Source: Streptomyces sp. AM 2-1-1 (GTDB taxonomy: Bacteria > Actinomycetota > Actinomycetes > Streptomycetales > Streptomycetaceae). Taken from it: a stretch of DNA of 64,000 bases. The notes beneath the pieces were generated by a model. The model was given only the letters and a program-made list of their open reading frames with translations. It ran no database searches and was not told the origin of the DNA. This document shows, piece by piece, positions 51,408-60,606 of this stretch. The stretch spans positions 1,922,001 to 1,986,000 of the forward strand of contig NZ_CP119147.1 in the NCBI RefSeq assembly GCF_029167645.1. Reading direction: 5' to 3'. Position numbers and translations under genes: made by a program. Within the stretch, counting starts at the first letter, position 1; each line of letters opens with the position of its first letter.

Positions 51408-53039
51408 TCAGCCCTGGTGGGGGTAGGTGTACTCGGTCGGCGGGACCAGCGTCTCCTTGATGGCGCGGGTCAGCGTCCACCGCTGGAGGTTCTGCGGGGC
51501 ACCGGCCTTGTCGTTGGTGCCCGAGGCACGGCCGCCGCCGAAGGGCTGCTGGCCGACGACGGCACCGGTCGACTTGTCGTTGATGTAGAAGTTGCCCGCC
51601 GCGTAGCGGAGCTTCTCCATCGTGTGGGCCGCGGCGGCGCGGTCGTTGGCAATGACCGAACCGGTCAGGGCGTAGTCGGAGACCGACTCCATCTGCTCCA
51701 GCATGGCGTCGTACTGGTCGTCCTCGTACACGTGCACGGCGAGGATCGGGCCGAAGTACTCGGTCGTGAAGACCTCGTTCTCCGGGTCGGTGCACTCGAT
51801 GACGGTCGGGCGGACGAACCAGCCCACCGAGTCGTCGTAGGTGCCGCCCGCGACGATCGTGCACGCCGGGTCGGCGGCGGCGCGGTCGATGGCGGCCTTG
51901 TTCTTCGCGAACGCCCGCTCGTCGATGACGGCGCCCATGAAGTGCGACAGGTCGGTGACGTCGCCCATGGTGATGGCGTCGACCTCGGCCGCGAACTTCT
52001 CCTTGAAGCCGGAGTTCCAGAGGGAGGCCGGGACGTAGGCGCGCGAGGACGCCGAGCACTTCTGGCCCTGGAACTCGAAGGAGCCGCGGGTCAGCGCGGT
52101 CTTCAGGACGGCCTGGTCGGCCGACGGGTGCGCGACGACGAAGTCCTTGCCACCGGTCTCGCCGACGAGCCGCGGGTAGGTGCGGTAGTGGGCGATGTTG
52201 TTGCCGACCGTCTTCCACAGGTGCTGGAAGGTGGGGGTCGAACCGGTGAAGTGGATACCGGCGAGGTCGCGGTGGTTCAGCGCCACCTCGGAAACGGCGA
52301 TGCCGTCGCCGGTCACCAGGTTGATGACGCCCTTGGGCAGACCGGCCTCCTCCAGGAGCTGCATCAGCAGCACCGCGGAGTGGGTCTGGGTCGGGGACGG
52401 CTTCCACACGACGACGTTGCCCATGAGCGCCGGGGCGGTCGGCAGGTTGCCCGCGATGGCCGTGAAGTTGAACGGCGTGATCGCGTAGACGAAGCCCTCC
52501 AGCGGGCGGTGGTCCATGCGGTTCCACACACCGGTGGAGTTGGCCGGCGGCTGCTCGGCCAGGATCTGGCGGGCGTAGTGCACGTTGAAGCGCCAGAAGT
52601 CGACGAGCTCGCAGGGGGTGTCGATCTCGGCCTGCTGGGCGGTCTTGCCCTGGCCGAGCATCGTGGAGGCGGCCAGCGTCTCGCGCCACGGACCGGAGAG
52701 CAGCTCGGCGGCGCGCAGGATGATCGCGGCACGGTCGTCGAAGGCCATCGCGCGCCAGGCCGGTGCGGCGGCGAGCGCGGCGTCGATCGCGTCCTGCGCG
52801 TCCTGCTCGGTGGCGCCGGCGAAGGTACCGATGACGGCCCGGTGGTTGTGGGGCTGCACGACGTCGAAACGCGCGCCGCCGCCCATCCGCTTCTCGCCGC
52901 CGATGGTCATCGGCAGGTCGATCGGGTTCTCGCCGAGTTCCTTGAGCTTCGCCTCCAGGCGGGCGCGCTCGGGGGAACCCGGGGCGTAGGAGTGGACCGG
53001 CTCGTTGACCGGCGCGGGGACCTGGGTGACAGCATCCAT
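51408..53039 (-). CDS. pruA: L-glutamate gamma-semialdehyde dehydrogenase (P5C dehydrogenase)
   Basis: NAD-dependent aldehyde dehydrogenase of 543 residues that oxidises glutamate semialdehyde (from P5C) to glutamate, the second step of proline use. Catalytic Cys is in EFQGQKCSASSRAY and the Glu in RLVGETGGKD. The length and the N-terminal MDAVTQVPAPVNEPVHSY fit the monofunctional PruA group. ATG 53039. It is 49 nt behind putA on the same strand, so the two form an operon. Confidence 0.97.
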   Translation of the reverse strand: MDAVTQVPAPVNEPVHSYAPGSPERARLEAKLKELGENPIDLPMTIGGEKRMGGGARFDVVQPHNHRAVIGTFAGATEQDAQDAIDAALAAAPAWRAMAFDDRAAIILRAAELLSGPWRETLAASTMLGQGKTAQQAEIDTPCELVDFWRFNVHYARQILAEQPPANSTGVWNRMDHRPLEGFVYAITPFNFTAIAGNLPTAPALMGNVVVWKPSPTQTHSAVLLMQLLEEAGLPKGVINLVTGDGIAVSEVALNHRDLAGIHFTGSTPTFQHLWKTVGNNIAHYRTYPRLVGETGGKDFVVAHPSADQAVLKTALTRGSFEFQGQKCSASSRAYVPASLWNSGFKEKFAAEVDAITMGDVTDLSHFMGAVIDERAFAKNKAAIDRAAADPACTIVAGGTYDDSVGWFVRPTVIECTDPENEVFTTEYFGPILAVHVYEDDQYDAMLEQMESVSDYALTGSVIANDRAAAAHTMEKLRYAAGNFYINDKSTGAVVGQQPFGGGRASGTNDKAGAPQNLQRWTLTRAIKETLVPPTEYTYPHQG

Positions 53040-53088
53040 GAGTGCCTTGTCTCCTTGGTTCGTCGGGGTGGGGATCGCCGGGGCGAGA

Positions 53089-54015
53089 TCAGCCCTTGGT
53101 GAGGACGGAGCGGGCGAAGAAGAGGAGGTTGGCCGGCTTCTCCGCGAGGCGGCGCATGAAGTAGCCGTACCAGTCGGTGCCGTACGCGGTGTACACGCGC
53201 ATCCGGTGACCCTCGGCGGCGAGGCGGACGTGCTCGTCGCTGCGGATGCCGTAGAGCATCTGGAACTCGTACTCGTCCAGCTTGCGGCCGGACGTGCGGC
53301 CGAGCTCCTGGGCGATGGCCACGAGGCGCGGGTCGTGCGACCCGATCATCGGGTAGCCGTCGCCCTCCATGAGGATCTTCAGGACGCGGACGTACGCCTT
53401 GTCGATCTCGGCCTTGTCCTGGTACGCGACGGAGGCGGGCTCCTTGTACGCACCCTTCACGATACGCACGCGGCTGCCGGCGGCGGAGAGGCGGCGGGCG
53501 TCGTCCTCGGTGCGGAAGAGGTACGCCTGGATCACGCAGCCGGTCTGCGGGAAGTCCTTCCGCAGCTCCTCGTGGATGGCGAACATCGAGTCCAGCGTGG
53601 TGTGGTCCTCGGCGTCCAGGGTGACCGTGGTACCGATCGCGGCGGCGGCCTCGACGACCGGGCGGACGTTCGCGAGGGCCAGCTCGTGGCCGTTCTCGAG
53701 GGCCTGGCCGAACATCGAGAGCTTGACGGACATCTCGGCCCTGGTGCCGTGGCCCAGCTCCTTCAGACGGCCGACCAGCTCCAGGTAGGCGTCGCGCGCG
53801 GCGGCGGCCTCGGCGGGGGTGGTGATGTCCTCGCCGACCACGTCGAGGGTGAGCTCCAGGCCCTTCGCGACGGAGGACTCGACGACCGGCAGGACCTGGT
53901 CGACGTTCTCACCGGCGATGAAGCGGTCGACGACCTGCTTGGTGCCCGGCGCGGCCGAGACGAACCGGCGCATGCGGTCGCTGCGCGACGCGGCGAGAAT
54001 CACGGGACCCAGCAC
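53089..54015 (-). CDS. putA: Proline dehydrogenase
   Basis: Monofunctional FAD-dependent proline dehydrogenase of 308 residues, catalysing proline to P5C. Family features are LTLDVVGEDITTPAEA, SVKLSMFGQ, and the C-terminal EFQMLYGIRSDEHVRLAAEGHRMRVYTAYGTDWYGYFMRRLAEKP region with the substrate-binding RR. GTG 54015 has GGAGG 6 nt upstream. The first gene of the putA-pruA operon, it is divergent from a PucR-type regulator, with a palindrome between. Confidence 0.96.
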   Translation of the reverse strand: MLGPVILAASRSDRMRRFVSAAPGTKQVVDRFIAGENVDQVLPVVESSVAKGLELTLDVVGEDITTPAEAAAARDAYLELVGRLKELGHGTRAEMSVKLSMFGQALENGHELALANVRPVVEAAAAIGTTVTLDAEDHTTLDSMFAIHEELRKDFPQTGCVIQAYLFRTEDDARRLSAAGSRVRIVKGAYKEPASVAYQDKAEIDKAYVRVLKILMEGDGYPMIGSHDPRLVAIAQELGRTSGRKLDEYEFQMLYGIRSDEHVRLAAEGHRMRVYTAYGTDWYGYFMRRLAEKPANLLFFARSVLTKG

Positions 54016-54203
54016 GGGGCACCTCCACATAAGTACGGATGGACGACTGCGGGAACGGTCTTCCGCGGCCCTGCACGGGCCGGACGAACGGGCGAGGACG
54101 CCCGCACGGTCCGGACCCCGACGGCACGGAGACCCACGCTGAAATCTATGGATCCCCCCGAGCGTCTGCCATCGACAGCTGTCACGCATCCGTGCTCACC
54201 ACC

Positions 54204-54219
54204 TCAGACATGTGTCTGA
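54204..54219. promoter_or_regulatory. Palindrome between putA and its regulator
   Basis: TCAGACATGTGTCTGA: perfect 7-bp arms around TG, 20 nt before the regulator start and about 190 nt from the putA start. A likely operator for the PucR-type protein. Confidence 0.6.
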
Positions 54220-54238
54220 AGGGTGCGAGAATGGCGGG

Positions 54239-55411
54239 ATGAAAGGCGACTACCAGGAACTCGTCGACGAGATCTCCGGGCTGCTCACCGCTCCCGCCAC
54301 CCTGGAGAACCGCGACTTCGGCCTGATCGCCTTCGGCGTGCACGACAGCGACGACGACACGGCCATGGACCCGGTCCGCACCCGGTCGATCCTGACCCGG
54401 CGCTCCACCCCGGCGGTCCGTGCCTGGTTCGAGGGCTTCGGCATCACCCGCGCCACCGGGCCGGTCCGGATTCCGGCGGGCCCGGAGGCCGGGGTCAACC
54501 GCGGCCGGATCTGCCTCCCGGTACGCCACCGGGGCGTGGTGCTCGGCTACGTCTGGCTGCTGGACACGGAGCCCGGCCCCACCGACGAGCGGCTGGCGGC
54601 GGCCATGGAGGTGGCGGACCGGATCGGGGCGCTCCTCGCCGACGAGGCGCGGGCGGGCGCCGGCCTCTCCCGTGAACTGGGCGCCGCCCTCACCTCGGGG
54701 CACGGCTGGCAGCGAGACATGGCACTGACCGCGCTCCGGGAGTCGCTGGGGGCCGACGCGGACGGGCCGCACGCGATGGTCTGCGTCCTGCCCTGGACCG
54801 CGGACGACACCCCCTCGGCCCGTACGGTGCCGTCGGCGGCGGCGCTCGCGGTGGTGGCATCCCCGGCCCGGGCACTCCCGGGGGCGCCGCCGGGAGCCGA
54901 GGCGCTCTCTCTGGCCGCGTTGGTACGGCTCCGCTCCCCGGACGCACCCGGCCCCGCGCACTCGGCGGCCGAGCGGTTGCGTGCCGACGCGGGCGCGGCC
55001 GCGACCGCCGGGGTGGCCGCTCCGCGCCGGGGCCTCGCCGGGCTGGCCGACGCCTGGCACGAGGCGGTGTCGGCGGCCCGCGCCGCAGCGGCCGAGCCCC
55101 GGTTCGGGCCGGTCGCCCCGTGGTCGGGCATCGGCCCGTACCGCCTGCTGACCGCGCTCCCCCGCTCCGGTGCCGGCCCGGACCCCGCGGTGTCCACGCT
55201 GCTGGCGCCCGTCCACGCGGAACTGGCCCGCACGGCGGAGACCTTCCTCGACCTCGCGGGGCAGGCCGGCCGGACCGCGGCCGAGCTGGGCATCCACCGC
55301 CAGACCCTCTACTACCGGCTCTCCCGGATCCAGCAGCTCACCGGTCTCGACCTGAGCGACGGCGAGGACCGGCTGCTGCTGCACATGGCGTTGAAGGCGG
55401 CACGGATCTGA
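54239..55411 (+). CDS. PucR-type transcriptional regulator of proline catabolism
   Basis: Protein of 390 residues with the PucR-family C-terminal helix-turn-helix ([31 protein letters not shown], about residues 340-372). A GGDEF-like/GAF-like sensory part lies upstream. ATG 54239. Divergent placement next to putA-pruA suggests a PutR-type activator responding to proline. Its N-terminal third is alanine-rich without a recognised ligand motif. Confidence 0.88.
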   Translation: MKGDYQELVDEISGLLTAPATLENRDFGLIAFGVHDSDDDTAMDPVRTRSILTRRSTPAVRAWFEGFGITRATGPVRIPAGPEAGVNRGRICLPVRHRGVVLGYVWLLDTEPGPTDERLAAAMEVADRIGALLADEARAGAGLSRELGAALTSGHGWQRDMALTALRESLGADADGPHAMVCVLPWTADDTPSARTVPSAAALAVVASPARALPGAPPGAEALSLAALVRLRSPDAPGPAHSAAERLRADAGAAATAGVAAPRRGLAGLADAWHEAVSAARAAAAEPRFGPVAPWSGIGPYRLLTALPRSGAGPDPAVSTLLAPVHAELARTAETFLDLAGQAGRTAAELGIHRQTLYYRLSRIQQLTGLDLSDGEDRLLLHMALKAARI

Positions 55412-55528
55412 GCGGCCCCGGATGCCGTGCACCGACGGGAACCCGAGCGCCGACGGGACCGGCCGTGCCGTCGGTGAGGCCGGGGAGAAGATGCTCGCCC
55501 GCCACGTCACCGGTCGCCGGAGGCAGTC

Positions 55529-55556
55529 GGCCGGCGCCTGCCGTCAGGCGCCGGCC
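55529..55556. terminator. Terminator overlapping the SDR stop codon
   Basis: Perfect 12-bp stem GGCCGGCGCCTG (55529-55540) with 55545-55556, loop CCGT. The stem includes the SDR stop codon, and the hairpin lies between convergent genes. Confidence 0.8.
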
Positions 55557-56323
55557 CCGCCGTCCACCGGCAGCATCACGCCGGTCACCATCGCCGCACG
55601 GTCGCTGAGCAGCCATGCGGCGGCCTCCGCGACCTCGTGCGGCTCCGCCATCCGCCCCAGCGGGATGGATGTGGTCAGCCGCGCCGTGATGCCGGGGGTC
55701 TCCGCCTCCCACCTGTCGATCATCTCGGTGGTGGTGCCGCCCGGGGTGATGCCGTTGACGCGGATACCGTCGCCGGCCCAGCTCACGGCGGCGGTCTCGG
55801 TGAGACTGTTGAGCGCCCGCTTCATCGCGCCGTACGCCGGCAGGGCCGGATTGGCGCGGCGGCTCCCGATGCTCGACGTGTTGACGATGGCGCCGCCGCC
55901 GCGCCGCATGAGGGCCGCCTGCGCGTTCATGGCCGTCCAGTGCGCCCGGAAGTTCACGGCGAACTGCTCGTCGATGTCGTCCTCGCTGGTGGTGTCGAGC
56001 GGGCCGGGACGCTGGATCGCCGCACCGTTGTTGAAGGCGCCGTCCAACCTGCCGTGCAGTTCCTCGACGCGGTCGACGGCCGCACGGATGCTCACGCGGT
56101 CGGCGAGGTCCATGGGCACGGCGTGGGCCACGCCGCCGTCGGCACGGATGCCGGTGACGATCTCGTCGAGGGCGCTCGTCGAACGGGCTGCGAGGACCAC
56201 GGCCGCCCCCTCACGGGTGAAGAGCCTGGCCGCCGCGGCGCCGATGCCGCGGCTGGCGCCGGTGATGAAGACGACCTTGTTGGTGAGCAGGCCGACAGGG
56301 GGGAATTCCTGGTTGTTCGTCAT
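55544..56323 (-). CDS. Short-chain dehydrogenase/reductase
   Basis: Classical SDR of 259 residues. Cofactor motif GASRGIG near residue 20, NNGA loop, and catalytic Ser (NTSSIGS), Tyr and Lys (YGAMK). The C-terminal LPVDGGAGA is typical. ATG 56323. It is divergent from an XRE-type regulator 85 nt away, a pairing often seen for regulated SDRs. Substrate unknown. Confidence 0.9.
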   Translation of the reverse strand: MTNNQEFPPVGLLTNKVVFITGASRGIGAAAARLFTREGAAVVLAARSTSALDEIVTGIRADGGVAHAVPMDLADRVSIRAAVDRVEELHGRLDGAFNNGAAIQRPGPLDTTSEDDIDEQFAVNFRAHWTAMNAQAALMRRGGGAIVNTSSIGSRRANPALPAYGAMKRALNSLTETAAVSWAGDGIRVNGITPGGTTTEMIDRWEAETPGITARLTTSIPLGRMAEPHEVAEAAAWLLSDRAAMVTGVMLPVDGGAGA

Positions 56324-56408
56324 GACAGCAGTCTTGGGCCGGGGCCGGACCGGATACAGGCACAGGTAGTACCAGGGAACGCCGCCGTACCCCGTGCACA
56401 CTGGGGCC

Positions 56409-57260
56409 ATGGACAGACAGGAACTGGGCGCCTTCCTCCGCAGCCGCCGCGAGCGGCTCCCGCCGCAGGACGTCGGTCTCCCCTCCGGACCACGCCGGCG
56501 CACCCCCGGGCTGCGCCGCGAGGAGGCCGCGGTCCTCGCGCACATCTCCACGGAGTACTACGTCCGTCTGGAGCAGGGCCGCGCGCCCCGGCCGTCGGGC
56601 GAGGTCCTCGCCGGGATAGCGGGTGCACTGCGGCTCACCGACGCCGAGACCGACCATCTCCACGTCCTCGCGGGCACCGCGCCGGTCCGCAACCGGCTGC
56701 ACCGGCGGGACGTCCGGCCGAGCATCCTCGCGCTCCTGGAGCGACTGCCGCAGACGGCGGGCGTCGTGATGTCCGCCGCGTTCGAGGTGCTCGCCTGGAA
56801 CCCCCTCGCGGCCGCTCTCATGGAGGACTTCGCGGCCGTCTCCCGCGAGGAACGCAACCTCGCCCGCCGCGCCTTCCTCGGGGAGCGGCGGCCCGGCCGC
56901 CCGCTGTACGGGGTGTCCGACGCCTCCGAGTTCCGGCACCACGTCGTGAGGGAGCTGCGCGCCACCGCGGCCCGCTATCCGGCCGACCCCGACGTGACCG
57001 GCCTGGTCGACGAACTCCGCAGCGGCAGCCCGGACTTCGCCCGCCTGTGGGAGCGGCACGACGTGCAGGTCGCCCCGACTCTCAGGAAAACCTTCCACCA
57101 CCCGGTCGTCGGCGAGGTCACCGTGAACTGCGACAGCCTCGCTCTCAGCGACTGCGACCAGCACGTGGTGCTCTACAGTGCACCGCCGGGGTCGTCCGAC
57201 GCCGAGGCGCTGGCCCTGCTGAACGTGCTGGGGACCGAGGCCGTCGACTACCGGCGGTAG
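56409..57260 (+). CDS. XRE-family regulator with MmyB-like ligand domain
   Basis: Protein of 283 residues. The N-terminal helix-turn-helix begins MDRQELGAFLRSRRERL and has the TPGLRREEAAVLAHISTEYYVRLEQGR signature typical of Streptomyces MmyB-type regulators. The C-terminal PAS-like MmyB domain (AWNPLAAALMEDF, FHHPVVGEVTVNCDSL) binds small acyl ligands in known members. ATG 56409. Divergent from the SDR gene, which it probably controls. Confidence 0.92.
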   Translation: MDRQELGAFLRSRRERLPPQDVGLPSGPRRRTPGLRREEAAVLAHISTEYYVRLEQGRAPRPSGEVLAGIAGALRLTDAETDHLHVLAGTAPVRNRLHRRDVRPSILALLERLPQTAGVVMSAAFEVLAWNPLAAALMEDFAAVSREERNLARRAFLGERRPGRPLYGVSDASEFRHHVVRELRATAARYPADPDVTGLVDELRSGSPDFARLWERHDVQVAPTLRKTFHHPVVGEVTVNCDSLALSDCDQHVVLYSAPPGSSDAEALALLNVLGTEAVDYRR

Positions 57261-57341
57261 CGAACCTTCCGGCGGCCGACGGCACAAGCAGCCCGTGGGC
57301 GTGGTCCACCGCCGCCGCGTCGGCCGTCCGTACGGGGAACG

Positions 57342-57866
57342 TCACTCCTCGTCCGGGTCCAGCTCGACGACGGGCGACTCGCTGACCAGAGTGACCATCA
57401 CTAGGGGCGCGTCCCCGTCGCTGTGGCCGACGCTCACTCCCACCCAGCGGTCGCGTCCGGGCAGCGGTCCCCAGACGCTCAGGTCGCCGTAGCAGTCCTC
57501 GTCGAGCAGTGCGGCGAAGGGCTCGGGCAGCGGCCGGCCCGCCCGCCGTCGGGAGAGCGCCGGGTGCATCGCCACCCGCCGGTGCGGCCCCCATCGGACG
57601 TCCAGCTCCGCGACGAGCAGGCCGAGTTGCCGCTGGGCCGCACCTTCCGCGTCGGTCCAGTCGCTCCCGTACGCCCCGGTCAGGTCGTCGCTCTCCCAGA
57701 GCGGGACGAGGCGGAACCCCTCTCCGGCGGTCGCCCGCCACTCCCCCGTCACCGGGTCGCCCTCGCCGAGGGTGGGCCCCCGCGCCGGTACGGGGCCGGC
57801 CGCCAGAGCCGCCACCTCGGCGACGGCCCGCCGCGCGTCGAAGGCCTCCCCGGCCCGCACGCTCAC
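57342..57866 (-). CDS. Hypothetical protein coupled to the Imm52-like gene
   Basis: Protein of 174 residues starting at GTG 57866, whose codon overlaps the stop of the upstream immunity-like gene (GTGA), so the two are co-translated. It contains no recognised motif; conserved-looking segments are GFRLVPLWESDDL, ELDVRWGPHRRVAMHP and DDGDL-type acidic stretches near the end. It may be a second immunity or accessory protein for the toxin at 60607. Soluble, no signal peptide. Function not known. Confidence 0.65.
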   Translation of the reverse strand: MSVRAGEAFDARRAVAEVAALAAGPVPARGPTLGEGDPVTGEWRATAGEGFRLVPLWESDDLTGAYGSDWTDAEGAAQRQLGLLVAELDVRWGPHRRVAMHPALSRRRAGRPLPEPFAALLDEDCYGDLSVWGPLPGRDRWVGVSVGHSDGDAPLVMVTLVSESPVVELDPDEE

Positions 57867-58564
57867 AGCACCGCCCGGTCCAGGGGACGGGGCAGCGGGC
57901 GGAGCGCCCCCGCCGCGCCCAGCGCCTCGTACGCCGTGAGCACCTGCGCCGTACCGCCGAGGGCGAGCAGGACGCCCCCGCCGGGCAGTTCCCGCCGGCC
58001 GGCCCCGAGCCCGTCCGGGATCAGGGCGGCCCGGGCGGGCGAGAGGTAGCCGTACCGGCCGACGAGCGGGTCGCCGACGGTGTGACCGGCCTCGTCCTCC
58101 AGTGCGTCGAGGAGGTCGTCGTCGCTGACGTCCCCGAAGTCCGGGTCCCAGACGTGCGCGAGCGCGGCGAGCAGTTCGCCCTCGGGGACCTCGGCACCGT
58201 CGGGCGCCTCGACGGCCACCACGACGGAGTGGAGCAGGAACTCCGGTGCCCCGCCCGCGAGTCCGCTGATCTCCACGCGAACCCCCGCGCCCGGGGCGGC
58301 GATCACCCGGAGCCCGGTCCCGACCCGGTCGGACCAGTCGTCGGCCGTGCGCGCCTCGCGCAGGACCCCGGCCAGCGGCTCCCGCCCCCGCGCGAGCGGG
58401 GTGTCGTCCGCTCCGGACGCCCGTACGCGCCGCCACTCCCACACGGTCCCCGACGCGTCGCCGAGCAGCTCGGCCACCTTGTGGAGCGTCAGGTCCCAGC
58501 GCTCCGCCAGCGCTTCGACGGATTCCACCCGGGGGCCCCAGAAGCCCCGCACCACACGCCGCAT
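57863..58564 (-). CDS. Imm52-like immunity protein
   Basis: Protein of 233 residues. The opening VVRGFWGPRVESVEALAERW matches the WGPR-type start of immunity protein 52, a family known as partner of Tox-REase-5 nuclease toxins, and an alternating hydrophobic C-terminal half follows. ATG 58564 has GGAGG 6 nt upstream. It is cytosolic, as expected for an immunity protein. A Tox-REase-5 toxin lies at 60607-63099 on the same strand, but about 2 kb upstream rather than adjacent. The family call rests on a short motif and is moderate. Confidence 0.65.
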   Translation of the reverse strand: MRRVVRGFWGPRVESVEALAERWDLTLHKVAELLGDASGTVWEWRRVRASGADDTPLARGREPLAGVLREARTADDWSDRVGTGLRVIAAPGAGVRVEISGLAGGAPEFLLHSVVVAVEAPDGAEVPEGELLAALAHVWDPDFGDVSDDDLLDALEDEAGHTVGDPLVGRYGYLSPARAALIPDGLGAGRRELPGGGVLLALGGTAQVLTAYEALGAAGALRPLPRPLDRAVL

Positions 58565-58629
58565 CCGCTTCCTCCGTCGCCCGTGTCCACGCCTCTCGCG
58601 TCAGCAGAGTAGAGGCTGTCCGGCGGTTC

Positions 58630-59289
58630 GTGGCGGATCGGTGCGCGGCGTCGGTCGCGGTGCGTCGTCGGGTGGAGACGAGGACCGGGCGACGATCGCC
58701 TCGACCCACTCTCCCTCCCGATGTCGTGACCCTCCTGTCCGCCGATCCCGACCCGGAGATACGGGCCGGATCGCGCGCCGCACCGACCTCCGCCCGCCGA
58801 GCGCCGGGCACCGGGCACTGGCCGCCGCTCCCGACCCGGACGTACCCGGGAAGGTCGCCCACCACGCGGACCTGGGACCGGCCGAGCGCCGCACGCTCGC
58901 GACGGACCCCGACACGGCCGGCCGGCCGTGTCCGTCGACCCCGGACTGAGCGAGGAGGAACGCGTCGGATCGACTACGAGGTCCCCCTGGACGACGACTT
59001 CGTCCTGCCTGTCCAGGCAGGGTCACCCCAGGATCCCGAGGCCGTCCGCCGGAACGCACTCTCCGGACACCCCCTGCTGCGCCGGCGTGCGGCCAGGGAT
59101 CACCTGCTGCCGCCGGACCTCGTCACTCGCCCGGCCGACGACGATCTCGGCGTACGCGTCCTGCGCGCCCAGAACCATCCGGACGCCCCCGCACCCCTCG
59201 ACGACGAGGAACCGGCCCACGCCGCTGCCGCGAACCCGGCGCTGAGTCCGGACTCGGTCCACCGGCTGGTGGAGGTGAACGGCCGATGA
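58630..59289 (+). pseudogene. Frameshifted leucine-rich-repeat-variant/HEAT-like protein remnant
   Basis: The sequence resembles a Streptomyces LRV/HEAT-like repeat protein. The first segment LPPDVVTLLSADPDPEIRA is in one frame from about 58700. The next repeats (LAAAPDPDV, HHADLGPAERRTLATDPD) are read in another frame at about 58765-58935. The last repeats (RNALSGHPLLRRRAARDHLLPPDLVTRPADDDL, AAAANPALSPDSVHRLVEV) return to the first frame and end at 59289. Two opposite frameshifts are the simplest reading. Read without shifts, the first frame stays open but its middle is nonsense. It lies on the opposite strand from the toxin and immunity genes. Confidence 0.55.
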
Positions 59290-59450
59290 CCGGGTCACCG
59301 GCTCCGTGACCCGCTCCGGTCACTCGTCGAATCCGCTTACGGGGACGGGGACATGGTGTCGAGCGACTCCCACGAGGCCCGCGGCCCGGTGATCGCCCGG
59401 CGACCCGGGGAGTTCACCCAGCGGTGCGGAGACTGCCCCGAGCAGGGTGC

Positions 59451-59476
59451 GGGCCCTGCCGGGGTCGGCAGGGCCC
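59451..59476 (-). terminator. Terminator of the alpha/beta hydrolase gene
   Basis: Perfect 10-bp stem GGGCCCTGCC (59451-59460) with 59467-59476, loop GGGGTC, 20 nt past the stop. Confidence 0.85.
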
Positions 59477-59496
59477 CACCTCCTACAAGGTGCCGC

Positions 59497-60237
59497 TCAG
59501 CTCAGGTGCCGGGCGAGGAAACGTTCCGCGGCCTCCCCCGCCGACTGCGGGACGCCGGTGTGGCCGCCCATGCCGGCGAGCAGCGTCTTCTCCTCGGAGC
59601 CGAAGGCGTCGAAGAGGTCCAGGGCCGCCTGCCGGTCGTTCCCTTCGTCGTCCCACTGCAACAGGACGAACAGGGGAACGGTGACCCGGCGGGCCTCCTC
59701 GACCATCGAGCGGGGGACGAAACTCCCGGCGAACAGGACGGCGGCCGCGATGCGCGGCTCGACCACCGCCAGCCGGATTCCGAGGGAGATCACTCCTCCC
59801 GAGTACCCGACCGGCCCGCCGATCCCGGGCAGTGCGAGGAGGGCGTCGAGGGCGGCCTGCCATTCCGGGACCGCCTGTTCGACCAGCGGGAGGACGAGCG
59901 CGTCGACGGTCTCGTCCCCGACCGGTTCGCCGGCCTGAACGGCCCTGCGCATGTCCGCACGAGCCCGGTCGACGGCGGCCAGACGGGGCCGGTCGCCGCT
60001 TCCGGGAAGTTCGACGGTGGCTGCGGCGAAGCCGTCGGCCACGGCCTGCCGGGCCCGCCCCACCAGCCGGGGGTACATCGTGCCCAGACCGAGCGGGGGG
60101 TGGCCGAGCAGGATCAGCGGCACCGGTGCGGACGCGGATGCCGAGGCGGGCGTCCACAGGATGCCGGGAATGTCGCCGAGGGTGAACTCGCGCTCGACGA
60201 CGTCGTCGTCGAGGCGCTGTTCGGAGGTGAAACGCAT
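59497..60237 (-). CDS. Alpha/beta hydrolase, dienelactone-hydrolase-like
   Basis: Protein of 246 residues. Nucleophile elbow GYSGG with Ser146; a WDDEGND segment likely carries the acid; GMGGHTG holds the histidine. The overall layout is that of cytosolic DLH-type esterases. ATG 60237. It sits between the toxin and the Imm52-like gene, breaking the usual toxin-immunity adjacency, and has its own terminator. No toxin-related role is evident. Confidence 0.82.
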   Translation of the reverse strand: MRFTSEQRLDDDVVEREFTLGDIPGILWTPASASASAPVPLILLGHPPLGLGTMYPRLVGRARQAVADGFAAATVELPGSGDRPRLAAVDRARADMRRAVQAGEPVGDETVDALVLPLVEQAVPEWQAALDALLALPGIGGPVGYSGGVISLGIRLAVVEPRIAAAVLFAGSFVPRSMVEEARRVTVPLFVLLQWDDEGNDRQAALDLFDAFGSEEKTLLAGMGGHTGVPQSAGEAAERFLARHLS

Positions 60238-60606
60238 GGTCGTGCCTTTCGGGAGAGCTCGCGTACGGCGCTCCCGGACGACCTATCGCCCGACCGTGAC
60301 CCCGGAGGAGAGCACCACAGTGAATGGGTTCACGGGTACCACCTCCTCGTTCTCTCGCACGGCCTCCGGAAGGCTAGCACCTGCGCCGTGCCGGGCCGAG
60401 GGGGTTCTCCCTCCGGGCTCCGGGCTCCGGGCTCCGGGCCGCACGGGACCGTGTCCGGCGGATCACGGCCGGCCGGTGACACGACGTCCGCTGCGACGCG
60501 GGGCGCCGTGCCGGATGCCGAGCCCTCGCGTCGATCCGCCGGACACCTCTCGCGTCGACCTGGCCGGACACCCCCGGGCACCCCCCGTGTCGCCGCCGGA
60601 CACCCC
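60238..60606. other. Intergenic region downstream of the toxin
   Basis: 369 bp. No immunity gene was found here. It contains four tandem copies of CTCCGGG (about 60411-60438) and three spaced copies of GCCGGACACC (about 60539, 60563, 60594) close to the toxin stop. It may be remnant coding DNA. Confidence 0.5.
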
